Under the pieces are notes generated by a model. It ran no database searches. It was not told where the DNA came from and saw only the letters and a program-made list of their open reading frames with translations. From assembly GCF_003545695.1 (NCBI RefSeq), contig NZ_QUZZ01000002.1:310001-374000 (forward strand): a stretch of DNA of 64,000 nucleotides, read 5' to 3'. A program made the translations under genes and the position numbers. This DNA comes from Taibaiella helva. GTDB lineage: Bacteria > Bacteroidota > Bacteroidia > Chitinophagales > Chitinophagaceae. Below, piece after piece: positions 27,563-37,776 of the stretch (position 1 is its first letter; each line of letters opens with the position of its first letter).

Positions 27563-27666
27563 AGCATGCGGCCCTGAGGAAGGCAGGGCAGGGGAAATGT
27601 TAGGCAGATGGTAAAGCCGCGCCGGATGTTGATGCCAGACTCTAAATTAGCTAACTTTACTTAATT

Positions 27667-28191
27667 ATGACGATGCGGGGTTTTAAAATCTTTGTTTCCT
27701 GTTTGTTATTAAATACCACCAGCTTTGCAGCGCATGCGCAATTCACGCAGGCAAGCGTGGGCGTGAACGGGCTTACCTGCTCCCAATGCAGCCGCAGCGT
27801 GGAAATGCAGCTACGCAAGCTTCCCTTCGTCAAAGAGGTGAGTATGGACCTGGGCCGCACCGAGGGGACCATCCGTTTCAGGGATAAGGAGCCGGTAAAC
27901 ATCAGCGCTATTGCCCGCGCGGTAAAGGATGCCGGCTTTTCGGTACGCTACCTGGAAGCCGATATCGATCCTGCAACCGTGCAGCTATCCGGTAAAGGCT
28001 GCTTCCAGTTCAACGGTGATGCCTACTATGTGTCACAGCCCGATGGTCTTACATCCGGCAAAGTGCTGCGGCTGCAATTCGTAGGCAACGACTATGCGCC
28101 GCGCAGCGCGCAGAAAGGCTACCGCTTTCCCGAAGCCGGCGCCTGCCGGGGAAAAAATACCTATTACACCATTGCCCGGCCACGGGACTAG
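27667..28191 (+). CDS. Secreted heavy-metal-associated (HMA) domain protein
   Basis: A 174-residue protein: a signal peptide (residues 1-26, ending in AHAQ), then an HMA domain with GLTCSQCSRSVEMQL (the CxxC metal site of the MxCxxC type, with Leu-Thr instead of Met-Thr) and the second half GTIRFRDKEPVNISAIARAVKDAGFSV. A C-terminal region of about 70 residues includes GKGCFQFNGDAYYVS. It probably binds a soft metal such as Cu in the periplasm. The next gene, a predicted barrel, follows by 73 bases on the same strand and may work with it. Confidence 0.82.
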   Translation: MTMRGFKIFVSCLLLNTTSFAAHAQFTQASVGVNGLTCSQCSRSVEMQLRKLPFVKEVSMDLGRTEGTIRFRDKEPVNISAIARAVKDAGFSVRYLEADIDPATVQLSGKGCFQFNGDAYYVSQPDGLTSGKVLRLQFVGNDYAPRSAQKGYRFPEAGACRGKNTYYTIARPRD

Positions 28192-28264
28192 ATAGCCTTG
28201 CGACAGTCTCTCCCGTACAGCAGGGTTTTGCTACCTTTGTTTTGAAAATATCTTTTTCCTTACC

Positions 28265-29218
28265 GTGAAATGCCTGCTGACCATATTGCTTGCTTGCTGT
28301 ATTCTTCCTGTGAGCGCTCAGGAACTGTTCCCGCTCAGCGAACCGGCCAGCAATATGCCCAAGGGCGCCCTGGGTGTGCGTTTTTACACTGAGGCCTATA
28401 ATGAAGTAAACCAGCTGCGCAACATGACCTCCCTGCGGCTGATGTATGGACTTACGCCCCGCTTGTCGGTGTATCTTACCGGTATTGCATCCAATCACCA
28501 TGGCAGAAAAATGCCTGTCGAATTTCCCTTTCACAATACGCCCGAGCGCGGGGCACACTATCCTTATAAATTCAACGGCGTGCACCTGTATGCCAAATAC
28601 CGTTTCCTTTCGCTGGACGGCGAAAATACCCATTTCCGTATGGCTGCCTATGGCGAAGGCACTTATGTGAACACCACCCATCATGAAACAGAACCCGATC
28701 TTGAAATGGGCGATAACAAAGGCTTGGGCGCGGGACTGATCACAACTTACCTTAAAAATAAATTCGCCGTTTCGCTTACCGCCGGTGCGATCTTCCCTGC
28801 AGTGTATGAAGGTGCTTCGCCCGATCCGATAGAGACCCTGCCCGATGTCCCGGTCAGGGTGCAGTACGGGAAGGCGCTCAGCTATAGCCTGTCCTTTGGT
28901 TACCTGTTGCTGCCGCGAAAATATTCCAGCTACGACCAGGTGAACGTAAACCTCTACCTGGAGCTCCATGGCAAGGCTTTCCAGGCGGCAAAGGTGGACC
29001 TGTTTGTCGGACAGCCCAATGAGTATTATCTCGACCAGTCGCGTTATCCGACCGCTTTACAAAAAGGGTACTATGTCGATGTCAGCCCCGGCGTGCAGGT
29101 GATCCTCAAGTCTAACCTGCGGATCGATCTCTCTGCGACCTTCAGCTCTATGGGCATTTCCTATGCCCGCCTGTATCCGGTGTTCAGCCTGGGTATACAG
29201 CGGTATTTTTACCGGTAA
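28265..29218 (+). CDS. Predicted outer-membrane beta-barrel protein
   Basis: A 317-residue protein with a signal peptide (LLTILLACCILPVSAQ) and alternating amphipathic strands throughout: SLRLMYGLTPRLSVYLTGIASN, HLYAKYRFLS, FAVSLTAGAIFP, LSYSLSFGYLLLP, VNVNLYLELHGKAF. It ends in aromatic FSLGIQRYFYR, as barrels do. Translation appears to start at GTG. It is directly downstream of the HMA protein, so a role in metal handling is plausible but not shown. I recognise no named family. Confidence 0.72.
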   Translation: MKCLLTILLACCILPVSAQELFPLSEPASNMPKGALGVRFYTEAYNEVNQLRNMTSLRLMYGLTPRLSVYLTGIASNHHGRKMPVEFPFHNTPERGAHYPYKFNGVHLYAKYRFLSLDGENTHFRMAAYGEGTYVNTTHHETEPDLEMGDNKGLGAGLITTYLKNKFAVSLTAGAIFPAVYEGASPDPIETLPDVPVRVQYGKALSYSLSFGYLLLPRKYSSYDQVNVNLYLELHGKAFQAAKVDLFVGQPNEYYLDQSRYPTALQKGYYVDVSPGVQVILKSNLRIDLSATFSSMGISYARLYPVFSLGIQRYFYR

Positions 29219-29224
29219 GCGCTG

Positions 29225-30916
29225 CTAATCCAGCACGATCTTCTGCCGTACACCAGTGCCCTCCAGTCGTACAATATACATGCCCCGGGCCAGACCGCCC
29301 AGCGAGAGGCGCTGCTGCCCCTGGTTCCCGTCCAGGCGCTGCTGCAGCACTACGGCGCCGTTCATCGCAGTAACGTGTACCCGGTTCATGCCTGCCGGCA
29401 GCGAGAGGTGCAGCCAACCGTCTTTGATCACCGTCGGATAGATAAGCGCATCAGCCGCAGCGCCGGCATTCAGGGTCAGGATGTCGGAGAAGCGGTGGCT
29501 GCCGTCCCGGTCGATCATCTTCAGCCGGTAAAACAGGCGGCCGTTTGCAGGCAGGAAATGCCCGAAGCTATAGCCGGAAGGTTTGTTCTCTGCTTTAACC
29601 GAGCCGGCAAAGGTATACTGCTGGCCATCCCGGCTATACTCTACCTCGAAACGGTCCAGGGTCTGCTCCATGGCTGTTTCCCACTTAAGCGTTGCCCTGC
29701 TGTTCTGGTAAGTGCCGGTGAAGAAGCGCAGGGTTAAAGGCAATACGCTCGCCAGCTCGACCTTGTACACCGTATTGTTGTTTAGCGAAACCGCGTACAG
29801 TGTGCCGTTCTCCGCCTCGCCGAAGGCGACCAGGCCGCCGGGAAATGTCGCGGAATTCTGCTGATACACGCTCCAGCCCCCGCTGCCGTTGGGCCTTATC
29901 GTCCATTGGTTGCCCGATATGTAATCGGCGCAGATGTAGGTGCCGGCCATTGCGGGATATTCCGTCCCCCGGTATACATGCCCGCCGGTAATGGAAGAGC
30001 CGCCGGTTACATTATTATGGCCATATACGAATATGGGCGCCGTATAGGCCGAAGCCGCCAGGCAGCCGGTGGTATTGTAAGCCGTATTGCCTTCGTAGCA
30101 CCGCCATCCCAGGTTGTGCCCGCCGGTGGTTGCCGCCGGAAGAAAATCGACCTCTTCATAGGCGCCTTGCCCTACATCGGCGATCCACATATCGCCGGTG
30201 CTGCGGTCAAAGCTCCAGCGGAAGGGATTGCGTAAACCCAGGTTCCATATTTCATCGCTCACATTGGGATCGCTGGTATACGGATTGCCGGGCGGAATGG
30301 TATAAAAGGGCGCTGTAGCCGTGGTCGTTACATTGAGCCGCAGCATCTTGCCCAGCAGCACGGTCCCGTTCTGGGCATTGTTGGGCACATCGCCGGCGCC
30401 GCCGCCGTCGCCCGTACCCAGGTAGAGATAGCCGTCCTGCCCGAAGAGCAGGCGACCGCCATTATGATTGCTGTTGGTAGGGTGCGGAATGGTGAGGACG
30501 ATCTGTTTGGAGGCAACGTCAACACTATCCGGGTTGGCGCTCACCTGGTAGCGCGCCAGCTCAAGATCCAGGCTGGGCAGGGTGTAATAAACGAAAAGAT
30601 AGCCATTGGTGCCATAAGCAGGATGAAAGGCCAGGCTGAGCAGGCCGCCTTCTCCAGCAGTGCCGATGCCGGTCACGGTAAGGAAGTCGCGGACATAGCC
30701 CAGGCTGGCATTGTACACACGGATGGTGCCGCTGCGCTGTACCACGAACAGGCGGTTGCTGCCATCCCCGGCATGAACGATATCCATAGGGTCGCTCAAG
30801 CCCGTTATGGCGGATGAATATTGCAGCACGGGTTGCTGGGCGCCGGCTTTGAGCGCCGCGCCGGCCAGGAAGAAGCATACCGTTAAGACGGGAAGTTGTA
30901 GACGTTTAAATAACAT
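29225..30916 (-). CDS. Secreted PQQ-type sugar dehydrogenase (GSDH family) with T9SS sorting domain
   Basis: A 563-residue protein. After a signal peptide (ends near residue 26, KAGAQ) comes a six-bladed propeller of the glucose/sorbosone dehydrogenase family: LSDPMDIVHAGDGSNRLFVVQRSGTI, GGLLSLAFHPAYGTNGYLFVYYT, HNGGRLLFGQDGYLYLGTGDGGGAGD and GLRNPFRWSFDRSTGDMWIADVGQ. A Cys pair in GWRCYEGNTAYNTTGC is seen. After about residue 400 come a linker domain and a T9SS type A sorting domain (LIYPTVIKDGWLHLSLP ... GLARGMYIVRLEG). The family uses PQQ to oxidise sugars, but the actual substrate is unknown. Convergent with the barrel gene, with stops 6 bases apart. Confidence 0.9.
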   Translation of the reverse strand: MLFKRLQLPVLTVCFFLAGAALKAGAQQPVLQYSSAITGLSDPMDIVHAGDGSNRLFVVQRSGTIRVYNASLGYVRDFLTVTGIGTAGEGGLLSLAFHPAYGTNGYLFVYYTLPSLDLELARYQVSANPDSVDVASKQIVLTIPHPTNSNHNGGRLLFGQDGYLYLGTGDGGGAGDVPNNAQNGTVLLGKMLRLNVTTTATAPFYTIPPGNPYTSDPNVSDEIWNLGLRNPFRWSFDRSTGDMWIADVGQGAYEEVDFLPAATTGGHNLGWRCYEGNTAYNTTGCLAASAYTAPIFVYGHNNVTGGSSITGGHVYRGTEYPAMAGTYICADYISGNQWTIRPNGSGGWSVYQQNSATFPGGLVAFGEAENGTLYAVSLNNNTVYKVELASVLPLTLRFFTGTYQNSRATLKWETAMEQTLDRFEVEYSRDGQQYTFAGSVKAENKPSGYSFGHFLPANGRLFYRLKMIDRDGSHRFSDILTLNAGAAADALIYPTVIKDGWLHLSLPAGMNRVHVTAMNGAVVLQQRLDGNQGQQRLSLGGLARGMYIVRLEGTGVRQKIVLD

Positions 30917-31160
30917 AGCAGCATTGGAGTTTGGTTTAAAAAAGCGTAGATCGGAAGGAAGATCAGGGGCGGTGCAGCGTACGAAGTTCGGCCAGCTAAC
31001 TTTGGAATTTCTTTAGGGCCAAGCTCTAAAGAATTGTAAACTAACAGCTGTATTTCCCGGGAAGATGATAAGGAAATACTAAAAATGAACAGTGGCACCC
31101 AAGCCGGGATAAAAATGACGGATTGGCGCCTGCCCGGCGTTAAAATGGATTTTAATGTGT

Positions 31161-31168
31161 TAATTTTG
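31161..31168 (+). promoter_or_regulatory. -7 box of the TraB/GumN gene
   Basis: TAATTTTG, an exact TAnnTTTG match, lies 36 bases before the chosen ATG at 31205. No TTG is found at the right distance upstream. Its position supports the later start, because an earlier in-frame ATG would fall before the transcript start. Confidence 0.6.
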
Positions 31169-31204
31169 CATAAACTCCAGGGCTGTTTCAGCCTTTTATC
31201 ATCT

Positions 31205-34200
31205 ATGTCTTTTTCTTCTTTTTTTCGTGCGGTTGGTATCGGGTTGCTTTTTTGTTTTTCCGTAGTTACATTACCGGCCCAGTCGTACAAAAGCCTGCTT
31301 TGGGAAATTACCGGTAACGGGCTCCGGAAGCCGTCATATCTGTTCGGCACTATGCATATCAGCAACAAAATGGTGTTTCACCTGAGCGATAGCTTTTATG
31401 CCGCCATCCGCAGCGCCGATGTAGTGGCCATCGAGCTTAATCCCGAGCAGTGGCAAAGCGAGCTGCCCCGCATGAACAAGCAGGGAGAGCTTTATAAATA
31501 CTACAACGCCACCTACTATACCGATTACCTGAAAGAGCAGTCCTTTGCCGAAGGCGACTTCCTCGAGCCCTTGCTGGCATCCCTGCGCTTTGAGCCGGCC
31601 ATAAACGATGCATTGTTGTACCGCAACGAAAGCCGGATGGACAATTTCCAGGAAGACACTTATCTTGACCTGTACATTTACCAGACCGGTAAGAAGCTGG
31701 GCAAGCAGACAGCAGGTGTGGAGACTTTTATGGGTTCACAGCGCATGATGATGGAAGCCATGGTAGATGCCGCGGCGGAAAAGGACACTAAAAAGAACAA
31801 CGAAGAGCTTAATGCCTATGAGATCGGGCAAAGCCTGCAGGATGCCTACCGCAGGGGCGACCTGGACCTGCTCGATTCGCTTAATAAGGTCTCGGAATAT
31901 GCAGAAAGCTTTACGGAAAAATTCCTGTACCGGCGCAATGAAATGCAGGCGGCCTCGATGGACAGCATCATGAAGCGCCAAAGCCTGTTTGTAGGCGTCG
32001 GCGCTGCGCATCTGCCGGGCAAAAGAGGTGTCATTGAGCTGCTGAGGAAGAAAGGCTATACCTTACGCCCTATACTCATGCAGGACCGGGATGCTTCGCA
32101 AAAACATTATATCGATTCGCTTACTGTGCCTGTGCAGTTTGTGCGGCAATATGCTGCCGACAGCATGTACAGCGTATCGGTGCCCGGTCAGCTGAACGAT
32201 ATCGATAGCCGCAGCATGTCGCTGAAGCACTATGCCGATATGGGCAACGGCGCCTACTACCTTATTACCCGTATCAAGACCAATATGCTGTTTAACGGCT
32301 ATAGCCCGCAGCGTGTGCTGAAGATCGTCGACAGCCTGCTCTACGAAAACATCCCGGGAACTATATTGTCCAATACTGCGATTACTAAAAACGGCTACCC
32401 GGGAATCGACATCCGCAACCGGACCCGTAAAGGTGATCTGCAGCATTACCAGCTGCTGGCGACACCTTCCGAGCTCTTTATTTTTAAGATGGGCGGCAAA
32501 GGCGATTATGTCAACGGTAAGGAAGCTGAAGCGTTTTTCGGCTCCATTGCGCTGAAAACGGAAGCCGGTAGCTGGCATCGCTATTCGCCGCCATCAGGTG
32601 GATTCAGCATCGACCTGCCGGAGCTGCCCCGCACTTTTTTCAACAGTAATGGCGACGACGGGCTGCCGGAATGGAAGTACGAAGCGGTCGACCGCAGCAC
32701 AGGCGATCAGTATGCGGTAATGAGGAAAAGCATTTACAGCTTCGATTTTATTGAGCCCGATACTTTCGACTTGATGCTGATGGCTGAGAGCTTCAGCAGC
32801 AGTGACAAGTGGGGCGACAACCGTAAGGTAAGCCATCTTTCCACCGTTAAAGGGCGCCCGGTAAGAGACCTTGCTTTCAGGGCAAAGGACGGCGACTATA
32901 TACAGGCCCGTGCGGTGCTGTTTGGCCCGCAATATTACCTGCTCGTACACCGGAGCAGGAATAAGGAGCGCAAGGCAACGGCTTTTTTCAATTCCTTTGC
33001 CTTTGCTCCCTTCCGGTATCCGGAACCACAGGCCTTCAGCGATACGGCTTTCCGCTTTTCGGTCAGCACCTGTATCAAGCCGGTATTCGATCCCGACATC
33101 ATGGATATGATGCAGTATGTAAAGCAAAAGGAACCCTTGCTGAAGAAGGAAGTGACCTACGACAACCGGCCCGAAGCACATTATGCCAACTTCGTTTCCG
33201 AGGAGACCGGCGAAGTGATCGTGGTCAATCACTATGAGTTCCCGCCTTATTTCTATGTTAAAGACAGCGCTGCTTTCTGGAACGACCAGTTTTATCCCGA
33301 CAGCAGCCTGGTGCTCAGGAATAAGCATCGGCTTGATCGCGGGCCCGGCGTGCAGGCCTGGATGCTGGAATGGGCCGATACCGGTAGCACCCGGCTGATC
33401 CGCAAGCTGATCCTTCAGAAGGATATGGATATGGTCACGGCAACGACCATGCGCGACAGCACGCTACCTGTAAGCTCCTTCCTCGGCAGCTTCTACGGAA
33501 CCCTGACCATGAGCGGCCGCACTACACCGGGGAGTCTCTACAAGAACAAACAGGAGCTCTTCTTCAAAGATTATTACAGCAGCGATACATTGCGCAGCAA
33601 AAAAGCCAGGGTTGCCCTGCCTTCGGTCTATTTCGGTAAGGAGGGTTATCCGCAACTGCTGACCGCCCTGGATAAGCTGCAGTCTAAAGAGAAGGATTAT
33701 TATGACGTAAAGACGAAGCTGATCACAGAGCTGGGGACAATAAGCGATAGCAGTACAAAACCTTTGATCACAGCCCGCCTGAAGACGCTCTACCTGGCGG
33801 CCGGCGATACCACACTTTTCCAGAATAGTGTGCTCAAGGCCATGGCTACCCAGGCCATGCCTGCTGCTACGGCCCTGTTCAGGGAGCTTATCCTCCGTGA
33901 CCCTCCGGCGTTCGATGAATCCTACGAATATGCCGACCTGTTTAGCGTGTACAGCGATAGCCTGAAGCTGGCTGCCGGTCTCTTCCCCGATATCCTTAAC
34001 CTTACGGTAGCTGAGGACTTTAAAGCACCGGTAAGGTCGCTGCTGGCCTCGCTGCTCGACAGCAATTATATCAAGCCGGAAGTATATGATGATTTTGCCG
34101 GCAATATTTATTTCGATGCTAAAATCGCTTTGAAGAAGCTGCAGTACGCTTCAGAAAACATGCAGGGGCACGATGAGGAGGATGCATCAGGCTATAGCCT

Positions 34201-34888
34201 CGAACGGGTTTACAGCAGGGGAAGGCAGGCCGATGCCTATGGCGCTACCGATATGTCGACCTATGTAACGCTGCTGGCGCCCTTCTACAATAAAAATCCC
34301 AACCTCCCGAAGTTCTTCGGGAAGCTGCTGTCGCTGAATAACCGGCAGATAAGGCTTAATACTGCGCTGGCACTGCTGAAGCAGAAGCAGCCGGTTGCCG
34401 ACAGCATATGGACCGCGCTGGCCGGGGAAAAAGAATATCGCAATGAGCTCTGGTCACAGCTGCGCGCTGCAGGACAGGAACGACTTTTCCCCAGGCAGTA
34501 CCGTCGGCCGGAAGCTGTGGCCGAGGGGCAGCTGTACGCTTCCTTCGGAAATATGCTGGACAGCCTGGTGCCATTGGATCATGCACCTGTCGTGCAGAAA
34601 GGGAAAACTATCACCAGCTATTTTTATAAGTACAAGCAAAAGCGGTCCAACGACTGGAAGCTCGCCATCAGCAGCGTGCAGCAGCCGAAAGGGAAGCCGG
34701 TAGAAGGGTACACCTATCTCATGCAGCTTTCGGACAAAAAGCTGGCAGCTACAGCGCCGGCAATAGACCGGCAGATCGAAGAGCAGTTCAGAAGATTGTC
34801 TATAAGCAGAAGCAATTCAGGCAGTCATTTTTACCGCGGAAGCCGGTACAATAATAGCTATGCTGCACCGCCGCCGGTTGACAACTAG
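31205..34888 (+). CDS. Very long TraB/GumN family protein
   Basis: A 1227-residue exported protein. The signal peptide (FRAVGIGLLFCFSVVTLPAQ) is followed by a TraB/GumN domain of about 280 residues: LLWEITGNGLRKPSYLFGTMHISN with the first GTMH motif, and VGVGAAHLPGKRGVIELLRKKGY with the second GxxH. TraB/GumN proteins are predicted metal-dependent hydrolases. The remaining 900 residues have no domain I recognise. They contain a segment like GGFSIDLPELPR typical of exported Bacteroidota proteins and a helical repeat-like region near residues 870-1100. The start at 31205 fits the signal peptide and the promoter. Confidence 0.82.
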   Translation: MSFSSFFRAVGIGLLFCFSVVTLPAQSYKSLLWEITGNGLRKPSYLFGTMHISNKMVFHLSDSFYAAIRSADVVAIELNPEQWQSELPRMNKQGELYKYYNATYYTDYLKEQSFAEGDFLEPLLASLRFEPAINDALLYRNESRMDNFQEDTYLDLYIYQTGKKLGKQTAGVETFMGSQRMMMEAMVDAAAEKDTKKNNEELNAYEIGQSLQDAYRRGDLDLLDSLNKVSEYAESFTEKFLYRRNEMQAASMDSIMKRQSLFVGVGAAHLPGKRGVIELLRKKGYTLRPILMQDRDASQKHYIDSLTVPVQFVRQYAADSMYSVSVPGQLNDIDSRSMSLKHYADMGNGAYYLITRIKTNMLFNGYSPQRVLKIVDSLLYENIPGTILSNTAITKNGYPGIDIRNRTRKGDLQHYQLLATPSELFIFKMGGKGDYVNGKEAEAFFGSIALKTEAGSWHRYSPPSGGFSIDLPELPRTFFNSNGDDGLPEWKYEAVDRSTGDQYAVMRKSIYSFDFIEPDTFDLMLMAESFSSSDKWGDNRKVSHLSTVKGRPVRDLAFRAKDGDYIQARAVLFGPQYYLLVHRSRNKERKATAFFNSFAFAPFRYPEPQAFSDTAFRFSVSTCIKPVFDPDIMDMMQYVKQKEPLLKKEVTYDNRPEAHYANFVSEETGEVIVVNHYEFPPYFYVKDSAAFWNDQFYPDSSLVLRNKHRLDRGPGVQAWMLEWADTGSTRLIRKLILQKDMDMVTATTMRDSTLPVSSFLGSFYGTLTMSGRTTPGSLYKNKQELFFKDYYSSDTLRSKKARVALPSVYFGKEGYPQLLTALDKLQSKEKDYYDVKTKLITELGTISDSSTKPLITARLKTLYLAAGDTTLFQNSVLKAMATQAMPAATALFRELILRDPPAFDESYEYADLFSVYSDSLKLAAGLFPDILNLTVAEDFKAPVRSLLASLLDSNYIKPEVYDDFAGNIYFDAKIALKKLQYASENMQGHDEEDASGYSLERVYSRGRQADAYGATDMSTYVTLLAPFYNKNPNLPKFFGKLLSLNNRQIRLNTALALLKQKQPVADSIWTALAGEKEYRNELWSQLRAAGQERLFPRQYRRPEAVAEGQLYASFGNMLDSLVPLDHAPVVQKGKTITSYFYKYKQKRSNDWKLAISSVQQPKGKPVEGYTYLMQLSDKKLAATAPAIDRQIEEQFRRLSISRSNSGSHFYRGSRYNNSYAAPPPVDN

Positions 34889-34977
34889 CTTGCCAAAGCC
34901 GCTGCCAGCTGTTGTTTGCTGCTTGAATAGTGATATACGATTTAAAAAAATAGTTAGTATTTCTTGTTTTTGGGTAT

Positions 34978-34985
34978 TAACTTTG
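34978..34985 (+). promoter_or_regulatory. -7 box of the succinate dehydrogenase operon
   Basis: TAACTTTG, an exact TAnnTTTG match, followed by C as in strong Bacteroidota promoters, 52 bases before the sdhC ATG. No clean -33 TTG is seen at 17-23 bases; a TTAG lies at about the right place. Confidence 0.65.
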
Positions 34986-35037
34986 CACCCGAAAAAATGA
35001 CAAAAAAATTACAATTCAATTTTTCTCCACTTACATT

Positions 35038-35706
35038 ATGAATTGGAAACACGCTTTTACTTCGTCGATCGGTAAAAAACTTGTTATGGGCTTTACCGGT
35101 CTGTTCCTCATTTCCTTTTTGGTGGTGCATTGTTATGTCAATGCGTTGATCTTTTTCAACGATGGTGGTGTGAAGTTTACCGAGGCCGCCCATTTTATGG
35201 GAACCAATCCTGTCGTCCGTATCCTGGAGATCGGCCTTACTGTGGGTATTTTTGCCCATATCATCCAGGGCCTGCTGCTCACTTTCGAAAACCGAGCCAA
35301 ACGTCCTATCGGCTATGCCAAGACGCCCGGTAACAAAAGCAGCAAATGGTATAGCCGCTCTATGGGCCTACTGGGCACCCTTATTCTCCTGTTCTTCGTT
35401 CTGCATTGGTACCATTTCTGGATACCCAATCGTGCCTCCCAGTTTATGGGCAACGGCGAGATCGATGCCTACGCCAAAATGAAGCTGGTATTCAGCAAAC
35501 CCTGGGTGGTGATCGTGTATATCCTGGGCTGCATATCCCTGTCTTTTCACCTGATGCATGGCTTCTGGAGCGCTTTCCAGACCGTAGGCCTCAGCACAAA
35601 GAAATATAAGAAGATCATCAACGGTATGGGTATGGCCTTTGCTGTTATCGTTCCGCTGATCTTTATCCTCATGCCCCTTTCCTTTTACATGGGCTGGCTG
35701 GCTTAA
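35038..35706 (+). CDS. sdhC: Succinate dehydrogenase cytochrome b subunit
   Basis: Membrane anchor of complex II, the di-heme b558 type found in Bacteroidota and Bacillus (222 residues, five membrane helices). It starts with the conserved SSIGKKLVMGFTGLFLISFLVVHCYVN, and heme-ligand His candidates occur in helices (VVHCYVN, FAHIIQG, LHWYHFW, SFHLMHGFWSAFQ). It passes electrons from the SdhB iron-sulfur centres to menaquinone. First gene of the operon, with its own promoter; sdhA follows by 78 bases. Confidence 0.95.
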   Translation: MNWKHAFTSSIGKKLVMGFTGLFLISFLVVHCYVNALIFFNDGGVKFTEAAHFMGTNPVVRILEIGLTVGIFAHIIQGLLLTFENRAKRPIGYAKTPGNKSSKWYSRSMGLLGTLILLFFVLHWYHFWIPNRASQFMGNGEIDAYAKMKLVFSKPWVVIVYILGCISLSFHLMHGFWSAFQTVGLSTKKYKKIINGMGMAFAVIVPLIFILMPLSFYMGWLA

Positions 35707-35784
35707 GCCTGAACGACCGGCGGAGCCAGGCTTCCGTCTTCAAACAGCATTATAGTTCTGAATTAAAAAATATACGTAGCAACA

Positions 35785-37761
35785 ATGCCACTTAATTCAA
35801 AAATACCTGCGGGCGAAATGGCCCAGAAATGGATCAACTATAAGAACACCTGTAAGCTCGTGAACCCTGCCAATAAGCGCAGCATCGAGGTGATCGTGAT
35901 CGGTACCGGCCTGGCCGGCGCTTCTGCGGCCGCCTCCCTGGGCGAGATGGGATACAAGGTAAAAGCATTCTGCTTCCAGGATTCTGCCCGTCGTGCGCAC
36001 TCCATCGCAGCACAGGGCGGTATCAATGCAGCAAAGAATTATCAGAATGACGGGGATTCTACATTCCGTCTTTTTTACGATACGATCAAAGGAGGCGATT
36101 ACCGCGCCCGTGAGGCCAACGTTTACCGCCTGGCCGAAGTCAGCGCCAACATTATCGACCAGTGCGTAGCGCAGGGCGTACCTTTTGCAAGGGAATACGG
36201 CGGCCTGCTCAGCAACCGTTCCTTCGGCGGTACGCAGGTACAACGCACCTTCTATGCCGCAGGTCAGACCGGCCAGCAGCTGCTGATCGGCGCTTACCAG
36301 GCCCTGGAACGCCAGATTGCCCTGGGCAACGTGACCATGTACGACCGTCACGAGATGCTCGACATTGTTAAGATCGACGATAAAGCCCGCGGCATCATTG
36401 CCCGCGACCTGGTATCCGGTAAGCTGGAACGCCATTTCGGTCATGCCGTGCTGCTGTGCAGCGGTGGCTATGGCAACGTGTTCTATCTTTCTACAAACGC
36501 TATGGGCAGCAACGTAACCGCCGCCTGGAAAGCCCACAAGAAAGGCGCTTATTTCGGCAACCCCTGCTTTACACAGATCCACCCGACCTGCATCCCCGTA
36601 TCGGGCGACCACCAGAGCAAGCTGACCCTGATGTCGGAGTCACTGCGTAACGATGGCCGTATCTGGGTACCCAAAAAACAGAACGATACCCGCAAGGCTA
36701 CTGATATACCCGAAGAGGAAAGGGACTACTACCTGGAAAGAAGGTACCCTGCTTTCGGTAACCTGGTACCCCGCGACGTGGCCAGCCGCGCCGCCAAAGA
36801 GCGCTGCGATGCCGGCTATGGCGTGGGTTCCAGCCGTCAGGCCGTTTACCTCGACTATGCCGCTGCGATCGAGCGCTACGGCAGAATAGAGTGCAACAAG
36901 CAAGGCAACCACAACCCGCAGATAGACCTGGTAATCAAGCTGGGTAAGGAAGTGGTGAAAGAAAAATACGGTAACCTTTTCGATATGTACGAAAAAATCA
37001 CCGGCGAAAACCCTTACGAAACGCCCATGCGTATATACCCTGCGGTGCACTACACAATGGGCGGCATATGGGTGGACTATGAGCTGATGACAACGGTGCC
37101 CGGGCTGTATGCCCTGGGTGAAGCCAACTTCAGCGATCACGGCGCTAACCGTCTCGGTGCGTCTGCCTTGATGCAGGGGCTGGCCGATGGCTATTTCGTG
37201 ATCCCCTACACCATCGGCAACTACCTGGCCGATGAGATCAGGACCAAAGCCATTCCGACCGATCATCCCGAGTTTGTGAAAGCCGAGAAAGAAGTAGCCG
37301 ACCGCATCGCCCGGCTGATGAGCATTAAAGGCACTGAGTCGGTGGAAAGCCTGCACAAGCGCCTGGGCAAGATCATGTGGGATAAGTGCGGCATGGCCCG
37401 TAATGCACAGGGACTGCGTGAAGCCATCAGCGAGATCCGTGCCCTGCGCGAAGAGTTCTGGAAAAATGTAAGGATTCCCGGCAGCGCCGACGGTATGAAT
37501 ACCGAGCTGGACAAAGCTAACCGCGTAGCGGACTTTATGGAGCTGGGCGAGCTGATGTGCATGGATGCCCTGGAACGTGAAGAAAGCTGCGGCGGTCACT
37601 TCCGCGAGGAATCGCAGACCGAGGACGGCGAGGCCAAGCGTAACGATGAGGCCTTTATGTATGTAGCCGCATGGGAATCCAAAGGCAACAACCAGTGGGA
37701 AATGCATAAGGAACCGCTGAACTACGAGATCATGCACCCGACACAACGTTCTTACAAATAA
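35785..37761 (+). CDS. sdhA: Succinate dehydrogenase flavoprotein subunit
   Basis: FAD subunit of complex II, which oxidises succinate to fumarate. 658 residues. Seen: the Rossmann start [24 protein letters not shown]; the covalent-FAD region [24 protein letters not shown]; the substrate-site segment [10 protein letters not shown]; the catalytic-loop [17 protein letters not shown]; and [36 protein letters not shown]. It lies between sdhC and an unrelated secreted protein gene that separates it from sdhB. Confidence 0.98.
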   Translation: MPLNSKIPAGEMAQKWINYKNTCKLVNPANKRSIEVIVIGTGLAGASAAASLGEMGYKVKAFCFQDSARRAHSIAAQGGINAAKNYQNDGDSTFRLFYDTIKGGDYRAREANVYRLAEVSANIIDQCVAQGVPFAREYGGLLSNRSFGGTQVQRTFYAAGQTGQQLLIGAYQALERQIALGNVTMYDRHEMLDIVKIDDKARGIIARDLVSGKLERHFGHAVLLCSGGYGNVFYLSTNAMGSNVTAAWKAHKKGAYFGNPCFTQIHPTCIPVSGDHQSKLTLMSESLRNDGRIWVPKKQNDTRKATDIPEEERDYYLERRYPAFGNLVPRDVASRAAKERCDAGYGVGSSRQAVYLDYAAAIERYGRIECNKQGNHNPQIDLVIKLGKEVVKEKYGNLFDMYEKITGENPYETPMRIYPAVHYTMGGIWVDYELMTTVPGLYALGEANFSDHGANRLGASALMQGLADGYFVIPYTIGNYLADEIRTKAIPTDHPEFVKAEKEVADRIARLMSIKGTESVESLHKRLGKIMWDKCGMARNAQGLREAISEIRALREEFWKNVRIPGSADGMNTELDKANRVADFMELGELMCMDALEREESCGGHFREESQTEDGEAKRNDEAFMYVAAWESKGNNQWEMHKEPLNYEIMHPTQRSYK

Positions 37762-37776
37762 GCTTTAAGCGCTGTC

